A stretch of 64,000 bases of DNA from Planctobacterium sp965279005 (GTDB lineage Bacteria; Pseudomonadota; Gammaproteobacteria; Enterobacterales; Alteromonadaceae), in the NCBI GenBank assembly GCA_965279005.1, contig CBDIHK010000027.1, forward strand, positions 310,001 to 374,000. Direction: 5' to 3'. The notes beneath the pieces are model-generated. The model had not been told where the DNA came from. It searched no databases and was given only the letters and a program-made list of their open reading frames with translations. This document shows positions 7,787 to 16,186 of this stretch, piece by piece. Each line of letters starts with the position of its first letter. Position 1 is the stretch's first letter. A program made the position numbers and the translations under genes.

Positions 7787-9019
7787 TTACACCAAATAGG
7801 CTGGTTTACGGGCTACCAAGTGCACAGTACTGATGGCGCGTTGCATAAAACCACCCTCGCAGTAGCACAAGTAGTATTCCCACAGGCGTTTAAACTGCTC
7901 GTCGAAACCTTGCTGTTGCAATTGCGGCCAGGCCTCAAAAAAGCGCTCGCGCCACTGGTTTAGGGTTTTTGCGTAATGCAAGCCAATGTCGTGCATCTGG
8001 TGGATAACCATATCGGTATGGCTAGCAATTGACCGGCTCATGCGCTCAATTGAAGGTAGGCAGCCACCAGGGAATATATAGGTTTGGATAAAGTCCACAT
8101 CCCTGCGGTAGTGGTCGTAGCGCTGGTCTGCAATGGTAATAGCCTGGATCAACATTAGGCCGTCTTTTTTCAGCAAGGAACTGCACTTGGCGAAAAACCC
8201 TTGCAGATATTCATGGCCGACAGCTTCAATCATTTCGATGCTAACGAGCTTGTCGTACTGGCCTTCGAGGTGGCGGTAGTCCTGCTTCAACAAGGTGATT
8301 TTGTCTTGCAGCCCCATTTTGTTGATACGCTCCTGGGCATATTCGTGCTGTGCATCCGAAATTGTCGTGGTGGTCACGTTACAACCGTAGTTGGCCGCCA
8401 TATGCACCGCAAGCCCACCCCAGCCGGTGCCAATCTCGATGACATTGTCGCCGGGCTGCAGATCCAAGCGCTGGCAGATAGTGTCCATCTTGTGGGTTTG
8501 GGCTAGTTCCAGGTCGGCGGTTGTATCCGGATAAATAGCGCTGGAATACTGCATGTTTGAGTCAAGGAACTGCTTGTACAAATGGTTGCCAAGGTCATAG
8601 TGGGCGAGGATATTTTGCTTGGCTTGTTTGACATTATTGCGGTTCTTAAACTTCTTGAAGAAATAGCCAAGCCTCACCAATGGGCCGAGTTTCTTTTCCA
8701 CTGCATCTAGGGAATGTTGGTTAGCCACAAAAAACTCTATGACGCGGGTCAAGTCGGGGCTAGTCCATTTCCCAGCAACATAGTCCTCAGCGATGCCGAT
8801 GCTGCCCCGGAATACCAAGGTTTTGAAAATGTCCAGGTCATGTACTTGCACATCAGCTTTCAGGTCGTGCTCAGCATTGCCAAAACAATGGGTTTGCTCG
8901 CCGATATGCATGCGTAATTGCCCAGTATCAGCTGAGTGTAACAACTTGAACACCATGGATTGGTACAGGCCCATGCTGTCTGTGCTAGCTGCTTTGGCAT
9001 TACTTTGTATTTGTTCCAT
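7787..9019 (-). CDS. cfa: cyclopropane-fatty-acyl-phospholipid synthase
   Basis: Cfa transfers a methylene from S-adenosylmethionine to the cis double bond of unsaturated acyl chains in membrane phospholipids, at the inner face of the cytoplasmic membrane. The protein has 410 residues. An N-terminal lipid-binding domain precedes the methyltransferase domain with VIEIGTGWGGLAVHMA (SAM loop), the typical NILAHYDLGNHLYKQFLD block and the catalytic region SIEMIEAVGHEYL. The DYRHLEGQYDKLVS and FIFPGG-type (TYIFPGGCLPS) segments are also family hallmarks. The likely start is ATG 9019. The gene follows the SDR by 12 nt and leads directly into DUF2878. Confidence 0.95.
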   Translation of the reverse strand: MEQIQSNAKAASTDSMGLYQSMVFKLLHSADTGQLRMHIGEQTHCFGNAEHDLKADVQVHDLDIFKTLVFRGSIGIAEDYVAGKWTSPDLTRVIEFFVANQHSLDAVEKKLGPLVRLGYFFKKFKNRNNVKQAKQNILAHYDLGNHLYKQFLDSNMQYSSAIYPDTTADLELAQTHKMDTICQRLDLQPGDNVIEIGTGWGGLAVHMAANYGCNVTTTTISDAQHEYAQERINKMGLQDKITLLKQDYRHLEGQYDKLVSIEMIEAVGHEYLQGFFAKCSSLLKKDGLMLIQAITIADQRYDHYRRDVDFIQTYIFPGGCLPSIERMSRSIASHTDMVIHQMHDIGLHYAKTLNQWRERFFEAWPQLQQQGFDEQFKRLWEYYLCYCEGGFMQRAISTVHLVARKPAYLV

Positions 9020-9031
9020 TAAATTCTCCGA

Positions 9032-9784
9032 CTAACTATGTGGCTGCTGCGCTGACTGCATCTTTTTAGCGATACTGCGCCAAATTGGATCAGGTAATGC
9101 TGCCAGTAGCTTAAGAAAATAGGTGAATAACTTGGGAAAGTGGATTTCCCGTTTGCGTTTAGCGAGGCCGTCAATAATGGCTTTGGAGGCAAAATTGACG
9201 CTCACCCGCATTGGCATTTCAAAGTCATTTTTATCTGTAAGCGGTGTTTTCACAAAGCCTGGGCTGACTAGGCTGACATCAATGCCGTGCTTGGCCAGTT
9301 CAACGCCCAGGGTCTTGGCCAGGTAGCTCGCCGCCGCTTTGGTGCTACCATAGGCAGACGCCCTTGGGAAAGGTAAATAAGCTGCACTTGAACTGACAAT
9401 TGCCAATTGGCCACCAGCGGGTATTTTGGGTAAAAGGTGCTCTAAGCAATAGCCGAGGGACACTAAGTTTACCTGGACAATACGTTCAAACAAGGCACCG
9501 TCGAATTTGATGGGGTCGTCAATGTATTCGCAGTTGCCAGCGTTGAGCACCAGCAGATCCAGCTTCCCTTCAATGCTTTGTGCCGCTGTTTTGATTTGCT
9601 TGCTATCGGTCACATCGAATTGCAAGCCGGTAATATTGCCATGGCTTGCTTGTAACTCGCTTAGTTTAGCCTGGCTGCGGCCACAAGCAAAAACCCTCCA
9701 GCCCTGTGCCGCATAATCACGCGCCAGTTGCTCGCCTATACCCGATGTCGCCCCTGTAATCAGTACCTGTTTCATAAACGTCAT
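9032..9784 (-). CDS. short-chain dehydrogenase/reductase
   Basis: This is a classical SDR of 250 residues: the NAD(P)-binding GATSGIG near the N-terminus, VLNAGN, the catalytic Ser (VSSSAAY) and YGSTKAA (Tyr-x-x-x-Lys), plus the substrate-loop SPGFVKT. It is cytosolic, with a hydrophobic C-terminal tail that may sit on the membrane (LFTYFLKLLAALPDPIWR). It is the first gene of the cfa operon, so a lipid-linked substrate is plausible but unproven. The start may be ATG 9784 or ATG 9775; neither has a strong ribosome binding site. Confidence 0.9.
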   Translation of the reverse strand: MTFMKQVLITGATSGIGEQLARDYAAQGWRVFACGRSQAKLSELQASHGNITGLQFDVTDSKQIKTAAQSIEGKLDLLVLNAGNCEYIDDPIKFDGALFERIVQVNLVSLGYCLEHLLPKIPAGGQLAIVSSSAAYLPFPRASAYGSTKAAASYLAKTLGVELAKHGIDVSLVSPGFVKTPLTDKNDFEMPMRVSVNFASKAIIDGLAKRKREIHFPKLFTYFLKLLAALPDPIWRSIAKKMQSAQQPHS

Positions 9785-9844
9785 ATCTGTTGCTGTTGTA
9801 AAATTTTACGCCACCCTTGGCAAATTAGGTCAATTAAATATTTG

Positions 9845-9858
9845 TAACCTCAAGGTTA
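9845..9858. promoter_or_regulatory. MerR-type palindromic operator candidate
   Basis: TAACCT-CA-AGGTTA is a perfect 14-bp palindrome 61 nt upstream of the SDR-cfa operon start. MerR-family operators are commonly ACCT-N-AGGT dyads between spaced promoter boxes. In related bacteria this operon type often lies beside a MerR regulator of the LitR class, but none is seen in this window. The assignment is by shape only. Confidence 0.4.
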
Positions 9859-10004
9859 ATGTCCGCCTTGCCTTATTGTGATTGACCTTTGGGTGCAATA
9901 ACGGTTCCATTAACTATTTTATCGGTATTAATTGTGCTCACGCTAAAGTGCAATCCCACTTTTTGTTTTACGTGAACTATACTGGCGCAAACTTGAAGTA
10001 ATGG

Positions 10005-10832
10005 GTGGCCATGGTGCTTCGGATCTTTTTGTTAATTATTTTCCTTTGCAGTGCATCCTCTGCTAGTGCAAAAGAACAACTGATTTTTAGGAAGTCGATT
10101 GATTGGTGCCCCTATGAGTGTGATCCGCAAAGGGCTGACGGAAAACAAGGTTTTATCGCTGATATTTTGGAAACTGTCTTAGGCGCTGAATACCAAATCC
10201 GCTACGTCGATTACGCGTTCAACCGCAGCCTCGTTGAAGCACAAAACGGGGCAATTGACGGTGTATTGGGAGTGTATAAATCTGACGCGCCTAATTTGAT
10301 CCTGCATAAGGTGCCCATCGGCAGCAGTGAGAACCGGTTCTTTGTGCAAAAACAGGATCCTTGGCGTTTTAGTGGTACGGCTTCTTTGCACCAAATTAGG
10401 CGAGAAGGTTGGGCAATTTTTGCTGGCTACTCCTATCCCCTTTACCAGCAGTTTATTGATGAAAACCCAAGTTCGATCACTTTGGTAAACGGCACATCCC
10501 GTGCACAAAGGGCGCTGCAAATGCTGATTTTGGGGCGTATCCAAACCCTCTACGAAGATCTCCACGTGGTTGAGTATTTATTGGATGGTTCGCTGGCCGA
10601 GAATGGCCTTATCGACGCTGGTGGATCTAGCACAATAAATGAGGTTTTTGTCGCATTTTCGCCGCAAAAACCGTCCTTTTCCAAGCAGTTGGCGCTTAAA
10701 CTGGATTTGGGCATACAGCGGTTAAGGCTAACGGGACAATTAAACAACATCCTGGCAAAGTACCAAGTGAGCGATTGGAAGCATGCACCGCATCCTAAGA
10801 TGGCGCGCATTAAGCAACCTGCCGCACAATGA
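10005..10832 (+). CDS. orphan periplasmic solute-binding protein (SBP_bac_3-like)
   Basis: A signal peptide (hydrophobic core LRIFLLIIFLCSASS, cleavage after SASAKE) precedes about 250 residues with the extracellular solute-binding family 3 pattern: IDWCPYECDP, GFIADILETVL, and YAFNRSLVEAQNGAIDGVLGVY. The motifs point to amino-acid-like ligands, but there are no permease or ATPase genes beside it. It therefore probably acts as a sensor partner or free binding protein. The GTG at 10005 or ATG at 10011 is the start; the ATG gives a better signal peptide. Two further proteins of this kind occur at 36677 and 57087. Confidence 0.82.
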   Translation: MAMVLRIFLLIIFLCSASSASAKEQLIFRKSIDWCPYECDPQRADGKQGFIADILETVLGAEYQIRYVDYAFNRSLVEAQNGAIDGVLGVYKSDAPNLILHKVPIGSSENRFFVQKQDPWRFSGTASLHQIRREGWAIFAGYSYPLYQQFIDENPSSITLVNGTSRAQRALQMLILGRIQTLYEDLHVVEYLLDGSLAENGLIDAGGSSTINEVFVAFSPQKPSFSKQLALKLDLGIQRLRLTGQLNNILAKYQVSDWKHAPHPKMARIKQPAAQ

Positions 10833-10846
10833 CGGCAGGTCTATAG

Positions 10847-12958
10847 CTATTTCATTTTGCGCCAGACTGTTACGTCATTGTTGAACAATATCATATGGCG
10901 GTCATTGATGCGGAACCGGGTCTCGACTTCTTGGCGTTCTACCAGTTCAAAGTGGCAGCTTAGATGTTCTTGGAGGCCTTCAAAGCCGGTTAGGTTTTCA
11001 CCATCCCGTTTGAAGCCACCGAGCCATTTTGCTTGCTCTATTCCCTGTTGTTGCCAGTCGTAGGTGCTGGACAGCAATAAATAGCCCTGTCCGTTAATGC
11101 GTTCGCTGATCTTTGACAAAAATGCAGCGGGATCATAGAGGTATTCTAGTAACCTGTGGCAAACCACTAGGTCATAACCGGTAAATTGCGGCTTTAAGTT
11201 GTGGGCATCCCCTTGCACAAAGTTGACTTTGTCTAAGTATGGCTTGATACCGAGATCCGCCTGGGTCACTTCGAAATAATGCTGTAATTCCCCTTCACTT
11301 TGCATGGCATAGCGAACCTGGCCTTGCTCCTTCATCTGAAGGGCGTGCTGGATATGCCTCGCAGTAAAATCTATGCCATCAACATGCTGGAAGTGTTTGG
11401 CCAGTTCAAAGGTTAGCCGTCCGGTGCCACATCCCAGGTCGAGCGCCTTGCCCTTTTTCCGCACCATGCCGCCAACAAACTCGGCAATACGCAATAAGTC
11501 GTCGTTGTAGGTGTCACCGGTCTCACCAAAATGGTGGTGTAGCATTTGGCTTATTTCGGGTTGGGTTTCAAATACATTGACCGGTGTAACCGGTACTTCC
11601 GGGCTGTCGCTTTGCACGTACCTAAATCCCGCGTGTTGGAAAAAATGGCGGCGGAAGGCGTACCGGGAATCGCGGGTGGCTTCGTTGCCGGTGGATATCC
11701 AAGAGCCGCCTTTGATAAGGTTGTGCTTACCGTCAAAGGTTGGCGTTGAAAAATCATCGTAAAGCGGGTGTACGGCAAACCCAGCGTAGCCATCGATGGG
11801 GCTCTCCGTCCATTGCCAGACATTGCCGATCAAATCGCAAAAACGCCCCTGTTGGAATTGGTTGACGGGACAGGAGGAAGCATAGTGCTCAAGGTTGATA
11901 TTGCCGGGCGCAATCGACCAACTAGGTAAATCCGTATCCAGCCCATCGCGCAGTAATTGCCATTCAGCCTCGGTAGGCAAGCGTATGTGCTTGCCGGTTT
12001 GCTCCGCTTTCCAATTGCAAAACGCCTTTGCTTCTAAATAGTTTACTTCTGCAGGCCAATCCAGGGGCAGCGGCATTTCATTGAGCAAGTTGCGTTGCCA
12101 ATAGGCGCCGTCCCGGTACAGCCAAAAACGCGGCATTTTAGCCTGGGTGAAGCTGAGCCAGCTGCGCCCTTCCTCAGTCCAATAAAGTTCGTTTTGGTAG
12201 CCACCCGCTTCAATAAAATCCATAAATTCGCCGTTGCATACCAAGTATTGGCTAGCTTGGAAATCCTCGACTTTTACTTCCAATTTTCCATATTCATTGT
12301 CCCAGCCATAGGTATCGTTGCTTTCTGGTTTGCCTAAGGTGATGGGTTTGCCGGCGACCTCTAACAGCGAATTTTGGGGAGCGGTCGAGGAGTCGGCACA
12401 CATGGGCCAAGCTGGGTCAGGGCTCAAATAGTCAAGTTCCAGCATGCGCATGATCACCGAGGAAGTCTCAATATGGATGCGTTCGTGCTCAATCCCCATC
12501 AAAATCACCCAAGCCAATGAATCTTGCTGTATCGGCAGTTGTAAGGGCATCTCGGCAATCATATCCAGTATTAGTTGTTTTACCTTGTTGCGGTACTCCC
12601 TCACTTCAGCAACTGACGGCCATTGGTAATTGTCAGGTTTCAGGTCATCCCATGACATTTCATCGACACCAACCGCACAAATAGATTCAAGGTTTGCATT
12701 GATGCGCTGATCCAGGTACTTGCCCAGCATGAATTTATTGATATAAAAAACGGCAGTGTGGCCGTAATAGAAGATCAGTGGATGCCGCAGTGGTTCCGGC
12801 CTTAGATAATAGGCTTGGTCATCGTTGATCAAACAAAACAAGGACTCATACAATTCCCAAGTCTGGCTGAAATAGGCGGCGATTTGTGCCCGTTTGGATC
12901 CAGTATCGTTGCCACTTAGTTTCGGTGGCTTGATTAGTCTGGGCAGGTCTTTACACAT
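10847..12958 (-). CDS. ovoA: 5-histidylcysteine sulfoxide synthase / mercaptohistidine methyltransferase
   Basis: OvoA joins cysteine to C5 of histidine with O2 and a non-haem iron, the first step of ovothiol A synthesis, and its C-terminal domain methylates the imidazole. From the ATG at 12958 the protein has 703 residues. The DinB-like N-terminal part carries HxxxHxE (HERIHIE, His158, His162, Glu164) and an upstream His67 (YYGHTAV) as likely iron ligands. An FGE-sulfatase-like domain follows (RLPTEAEW, GNVWQWTESP, KGGSW, RYAFRRHFF). The C-terminal SAM methyltransferase domain contains ALDLGCGTGRLTF. ATG 12958 is preferred because GAGGAAGA precedes it; a frame extension to 13024 would overlap the upstream gene. 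No ovoB (PLP lyase) is nearby. Confidence 0.93.
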   Translation of the reverse strand: MCKDLPRLIKPPKLSGNDTGSKRAQIAAYFSQTWELYESLFCLINDDQAYYLRPEPLRHPLIFYYGHTAVFYINKFMLGKYLDQRINANLESICAVGVDEMSWDDLKPDNYQWPSVAEVREYRNKVKQLILDMIAEMPLQLPIQQDSLAWVILMGIEHERIHIETSSVIMRMLELDYLSPDPAWPMCADSSTAPQNSLLEVAGKPITLGKPESNDTYGWDNEYGKLEVKVEDFQASQYLVCNGEFMDFIEAGGYQNELYWTEEGRSWLSFTQAKMPRFWLYRDGAYWQRNLLNEMPLPLDWPAEVNYLEAKAFCNWKAEQTGKHIRLPTEAEWQLLRDGLDTDLPSWSIAPGNINLEHYASSCPVNQFQQGRFCDLIGNVWQWTESPIDGYAGFAVHPLYDDFSTPTFDGKHNLIKGGSWISTGNEATRDSRYAFRRHFFQHAGFRYVQSDSPEVPVTPVNVFETQPEISQMLHHHFGETGDTYNDDLLRIAEFVGGMVRKKGKALDLGCGTGRLTFELAKHFQHVDGIDFTARHIQHALQMKEQGQVRYAMQSEGELQHYFEVTQADLGIKPYLDKVNFVQGDAHNLKPQFTGYDLVVCHRLLEYLYDPAAFLSKISERINGQGYLLLSSTYDWQQQGIEQAKWLGGFKRDGENLTGFEGLQEHLSCHFELVERQEVETRFRINDRHMILFNNDVTVWRKMK

Positions 12959-12969
12959 ATTATTCTTCC

Positions 12970-14112
12970 TCAAATAATAAGCTGTTCGTGTGTTGCTGCT
13001 CGCGCTAGATGGCGGCGTACGCAATGCAGGTAATGCTGTTTTACCCCGTATCCAAGGGAATGGTTCGTTTCTACTGTCAATTTTTGGCAGTAGTGGTCAA
13101 TGGCATCCTGTAACCAGGTGTCCTGTTCGAATATCGTCATTGCGCCCGTTTCTGTTGCAGTATCAAAAAGGCTAGTTGGCAAGGCTTTATTGTCAAACTT
13201 TGGGGTGCCCCTGGGGGATTGCTGCCATGCCGTTACTGCATCAAGCACATTTAGCAACGCAAACATGACGTTTAAGTGTGGGTCATAATGCTGGCTAGTG
13301 GCACCAAGCCTGTGCTCTACCCGGCAGCCGGGCTTCCAATCGTCATGGTAAACTAGTCCGTGCCCCTGGTGGCTGTATAGCAAAGTTTTCCGACCCATAG
13401 GTTGGTTGTGTTTTCCCTTTTGCTTATACAGTGCAATGCTGCCTTGGTGGCCACCAGATAGTTCATACGGCGAGCTAAGCTCATCGTCTAAGCCAAAGTC
13501 TTGCCTTAGGCGCAGCCGCTTAAAGGCGTCATGCTCTGGCAGGAACAATAAACAATTGGCATAGCTGGTTTGTAATAACTGGTACTGTAGCCATTCTCCC
13601 AATCCAGATTCTGCCATTAAGTTGGTGCCGGTTTCGTCCTGTACACTGAGGTTTAGCTGTATGGCATTGGGCACGTGCACCATACCGTTGCGCTGTCCAA
13701 AAATTGCCGAACTACCCGCGACGTAGCGCTCTTGGCTGGCACGCCATACTATGGGTTGCAGCATGACCTCGCTGGCGCCGTGCTGCCTAAGTAGCTTGGG
13801 GACTAATTGCATGGCTTTGGCCAAAGAACCTGCTTCTTGTATTGGGGATTGACCGCTGAAGTCCGACACAAATTCCCATTGGAAAGGCCAATATTCCTTT
13901 TTAAGCTGGCCTTGTACTTGGTTTGCGCGCAATTGCACGTTAATCCAGGAAAAGTCCAGTTCTTGCCCGGATGTGGTGCGGTACATACCTTCTAGTTCGA
14001 AATGTAGCGCCACCCGCATGCCTTGTTGTGCCAGCAAGTCCTCTAGATGTTCAATAATAGCCAGCCTTAGCGTCGGCCAACCGGGCTGTTGCCCGGAAAG
14101 CATGCCTGTCAA
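12970..14112 (-). CDS. glutamine-synthetase/glutamate-cysteine-ligase-like protein upstream of ovoA
   Basis: The protein has 380 soluble residues. Blocks that recall the glutamine-synthetase / gamma-glutamyl-cysteine ligase fold are HFELEG (37-42, paired glutamates), FQWEFVSDFS (77-86), HVPNAIQLNLSV (146-157), SGGHQGSIALY (219-229), GKHNQPMG (233-240) and GCRVEHRLGATS (262-273), the last resembling the arginine/glutamate active-site strand of that superfamily. I do not recognise a named family. The stop is 11 nt before the ovoA start, so they form one operon. A gamma-glutamyl or amide ligase acting on ovothiol or a precursor is a reasonable hypothesis, not a finding. The TTG start at 14112 has AAGGA 8 nt upstream; ATG 14103 is the alternative. 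Confidence 0.7.
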   Translation of the reverse strand: MTGMLSGQQPGWPTLRLAIIEHLEDLLAQQGMRVALHFELEGMYRTTSGQELDFSWINVQLRANQVQGQLKKEYWPFQWEFVSDFSGQSPIQEAGSLAKAMQLVPKLLRQHGASEVMLQPIVWRASQERYVAGSSAIFGQRNGMVHVPNAIQLNLSVQDETGTNLMAESGLGEWLQYQLLQTSYANCLLFLPEHDAFKRLRLRQDFGLDDELSSPYELSGGHQGSIALYKQKGKHNQPMGRKTLLYSHQGHGLVYHDDWKPGCRVEHRLGATSQHYDPHLNVMFALLNVLDAVTAWQQSPRGTPKFDNKALPTSLFDTATETGAMTIFEQDTWLQDAIDHYCQKLTVETNHSLGYGVKQHYLHCVRRHLARAATHEQLII

Positions 14113-14231
14113 CGTTTGTCCTTTTCCACTAGCAGGGAGTGGTGTATTGAGTTAAGTAACTTAGCTATAGATGATAGGCTAAAACAGCGGACAAAGCTGT
14201 CAGCAGCCATTTCCGAAGTGCTACACATGGT

Positions 14232-14864
14232 CTAGAGCTTATGAGCCTTTTGGCCTGGTTTGGCATAGCTTAAACGGCATAACTTTTTACTGCTGTGGTA
14301 GCTGTCTAAACCAGATACGCTGACGCTGTCTAGTTTACCTATATCAATATAGCCGTCATCGGCAATCACCGAATCATCGAGGTGGACGTCCTGGATTTCG
14401 CCGATGATGAGTTCGGTTTTATTGATATGTAAAGTTTGCCTTTCGCGCAAAGCCAAACCGATCTTTAACCGGCTTTCCTTGATATAAGGCGCGGGGAAGT
14501 TATGCAAATACTGTTCAGTCAACCCAACCGCATCAAACTCGCTCACAGCTTCATCATAGCGTGCTGAGGTCTGGTGCGCCTGCTCCACAATGCCGCTGTG
14601 GACGTGGTTTATAGTGTAAAAGCCGGTTTCCAGGAGGTTGTTCAAGGTATCGCGGCGCACAGTGGCTGGCCGGATTATCATGCCCATTAGTGCGGGTGAT
14701 GCACCGATATGGAACACCGAAGAGACTATGCTTAGGTTGCAATTTTCTTCGGTATTACAGGTACCAACTAGGTTGGCGCTTTTAAAGCCGGTCAGTGAAT
14801 TGACAAACATTGCGCGGTAACGCTGCCCCATCTTATTTAGCTGCGCATTGGTAAAATGTGTCAT
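14232..14864 (-). CDS. flavin reductase-like FMN-binding protein
   Basis: The 210-residue protein fits the flavin reductase-like split-barrel family: an N-terminal GFKSANLVGTCNTEENCNLS strand region, SSVFHIGASPALMGMIIRP and RRDTLNNLLETGFYTIN. Members bind FMN and reduce it with NAD(P)H or serve as the reductase partner of monooxygenases. The start is ATG 14864. It lies just upstream of the putative ovothiol operon on the same strand, with a gap of about 120 nt, so cotranscription is possible but not shown. Substrate unknown. Confidence 0.85.
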   Translation of the reverse strand: MTHFTNAQLNKMGQRYRAMFVNSLTGFKSANLVGTCNTEENCNLSIVSSVFHIGASPALMGMIIRPATVRRDTLNNLLETGFYTINHVHSGIVEQAHQTSARYDEAVSEFDAVGLTEQYLHNFPAPYIKESRLKIGLALRERQTLHINKTELIIGEIQDVHLDDSVIADDGYIDIGKLDSVSVSGLDSYHSSKKLCRLSYAKPGQKAHKL

Positions 14865-15008
14865 TGTCCCCGGCTTAGTCTATGCCAAACATGGCAGATT
14901 ATAGTTTTATTAGGGGGTATTGGATCAAATAAAGGCTATTGAAGAGCTTTCATCGTTTGCCGGTTTCAACTGCAAATTATCTTAGGTTGTGGCAACTGTC
15001 GCATAGGT

Positions 15009-15060
15009 GAAGGCCTACAGTAGTTCGAACATTTTGCAACGTGAAGATAGAATTACTAGC
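15009..15060 (+). repeat. island-boundary repeat, copy 1
   Basis: This is the first of three direct copies of a sequence built on TAGTTCGAACATTTTGCAAC. It contains two small dyads (CTACAGTAG and GTTCGAAC). Copies 1 and 3 share the left part (GAAGGYCTACAGTAG). Read in one frame it encodes YSSSNILQRED, and the codon differences to copy 3 include a silent CGT/CGC change. It marks the left side of the AT-rich island. Confidence 0.7.
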
Positions 15061-15371
15061 GTCGACGTTCGGCTTAGTGTGAAAAATCTACCGTTGGTAC
15101 TCGCCCCCCCAATCTAAAGATTCATTCAAAATTAATTTTTAATAACATAATTACAATAAAATCATGTACATAGGATAATAATAACAATTCCAGCGACAAA
15201 ATAAATCTGAGAGATTGAACTTTTTTTAACCAGCACAATCTGAATTAGTAAGATAACAAAAAGGCAAGAAGCCCCAGGAAGACGTAAAAAAATGAAAAGT
15301 AACTCAACAATTTTTAAATCAACCAAAGAGATTCGAATGAATACATATGTAAGAACAATAGGAAAAATCCA
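15061..15371. other. AT-rich non-coding stretch before the oxygenase operon
   Basis: This 300-nt stretch is visibly richer in A and T than the flanking chromosome. It must contain the promoter for the 15372 operon, though no pair of boxes is convincing by eye. On the minus strand an open frame (15162-15392, TTG start) would give a 76-residue hydrophobic peptide. It has no ribosome binding site and overlaps the oxygenase start, so I do not call it a gene. Confidence 0.4.
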
Positions 15372-16172
15372 ATGTACAAGAATATTAAACAATTTAAACT
15401 TTGTGACTTAATTCAGTTTATTCGCGGCGAGCTCACTGTCCTCCATTATCAAGGATTTTGGAACTCAGAGCTTTGCCGAAAAGCAGTAGAACGTATTCAG
15501 TCACACACCGCTGCCAACGACCAGGATTATTATGAGGTTACACAGGGCGTTGGAACCATTAACAAAGTGGGTAAAGCAGTCTTCGACTATGCTGACACTC
15601 CACATCGCATCAATGAATATTACGATCAAATAGAGCACGTCACTGAGATGTTGTGTGGTTTTTTTGATGGTGATACTCCTCTTAAACAACTATTAGAAGA
15701 ACTTAATAACTGCTGGCCCGCCGGAGCTGAAGTTGAACACTTCCACGATCGACCAATGTATTACGGTCTGCTTCGGGATTTTCCGCCAGAATCATATGCG
15801 CTTCCTCACCAGGACATGACGCACTGGGACATTCCACAAACAAGCAGGTTATCTGAAGTATCTGCACAGTTCGCCGCGAACGTTTACCTCCAGGTGCCTC
15901 GAAAGGGCGGTGAACTGGTCGTCTATCAGCGGTCTATTCAAGATAGAGAAGAATATAAAAAATGTCAGAACAGCGATAACTATGGGCTTGATATAGATAA
16001 AGCACAACCAGCCGCGTATATCACGATAGTTCCCAAACCAGGTGATCTGGTGCTGTTCAATTCCCACAACATCCATGAAGTAAAGCCGAATTCATCGGAT
16101 GTTCGCCGAATAACGACAAGCTGTTTCATTAACTTCAGCGACATCGAAACCCCTTTAAAATTCTTCAGCTAA
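15372..16172 (+). CDS. 2-oxoglutarate/Fe(II)-dependent dioxygenase
   Basis: The protein has 266 soluble residues. The iron facial triad is visible: HQD (His at nt 15807-15809, Asp at 15813-15815) and a distal His in FNSHNIHEVKPN, followed by the 2-oxoglutarate-binding arginine in VRRIT. The segment ANVYLQVPRKGGELVVYQR is the usual double-stranded beta-helix strand between them. It is prolyl-4-hydroxylase-like in pattern; the substrate could be a free amino acid, peptide or protein. ATG 15372 has AGGAAAA upstream. It is the first of four genes with gaps of 14, 1 and 2 nt. Being in an accessory island beside a tRNA-editing gene suggests it makes a modified amino acid. Confidence 0.85.
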   Translation: MYKNIKQFKLCDLIQFIRGELTVLHYQGFWNSELCRKAVERIQSHTAANDQDYYEVTQGVGTINKVGKAVFDYADTPHRINEYYDQIEHVTEMLCGFFDGDTPLKQLLEELNNCWPAGAEVEHFHDRPMYYGLLRDFPPESYALPHQDMTHWDIPQTSRLSEVSAQFAANVYLQVPRKGGELVVYQRSIQDREEYKKCQNSDNYGLDIDKAQPAAYITIVPKPGDLVLFNSHNIHEVKPNSSDVRRITTSCFINFSDIETPLKFFS

Positions 16173-16186
16173 TAGAGGTACAGACT

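Noticed and set aside
12959..13024. Extended ovoA start overlapping the upstream gene
   Set aside because: The GAGGAAGA-preceded ATG at 12958 is far better, and the extra residues are not OvoA-like.
15162..15392. Minus-strand ORF for a 76-residue hydrophobic peptide
   Set aside because: TTG start, no ribosome binding site, overlaps the oxygenase start and is explained by AT-rich sequence.
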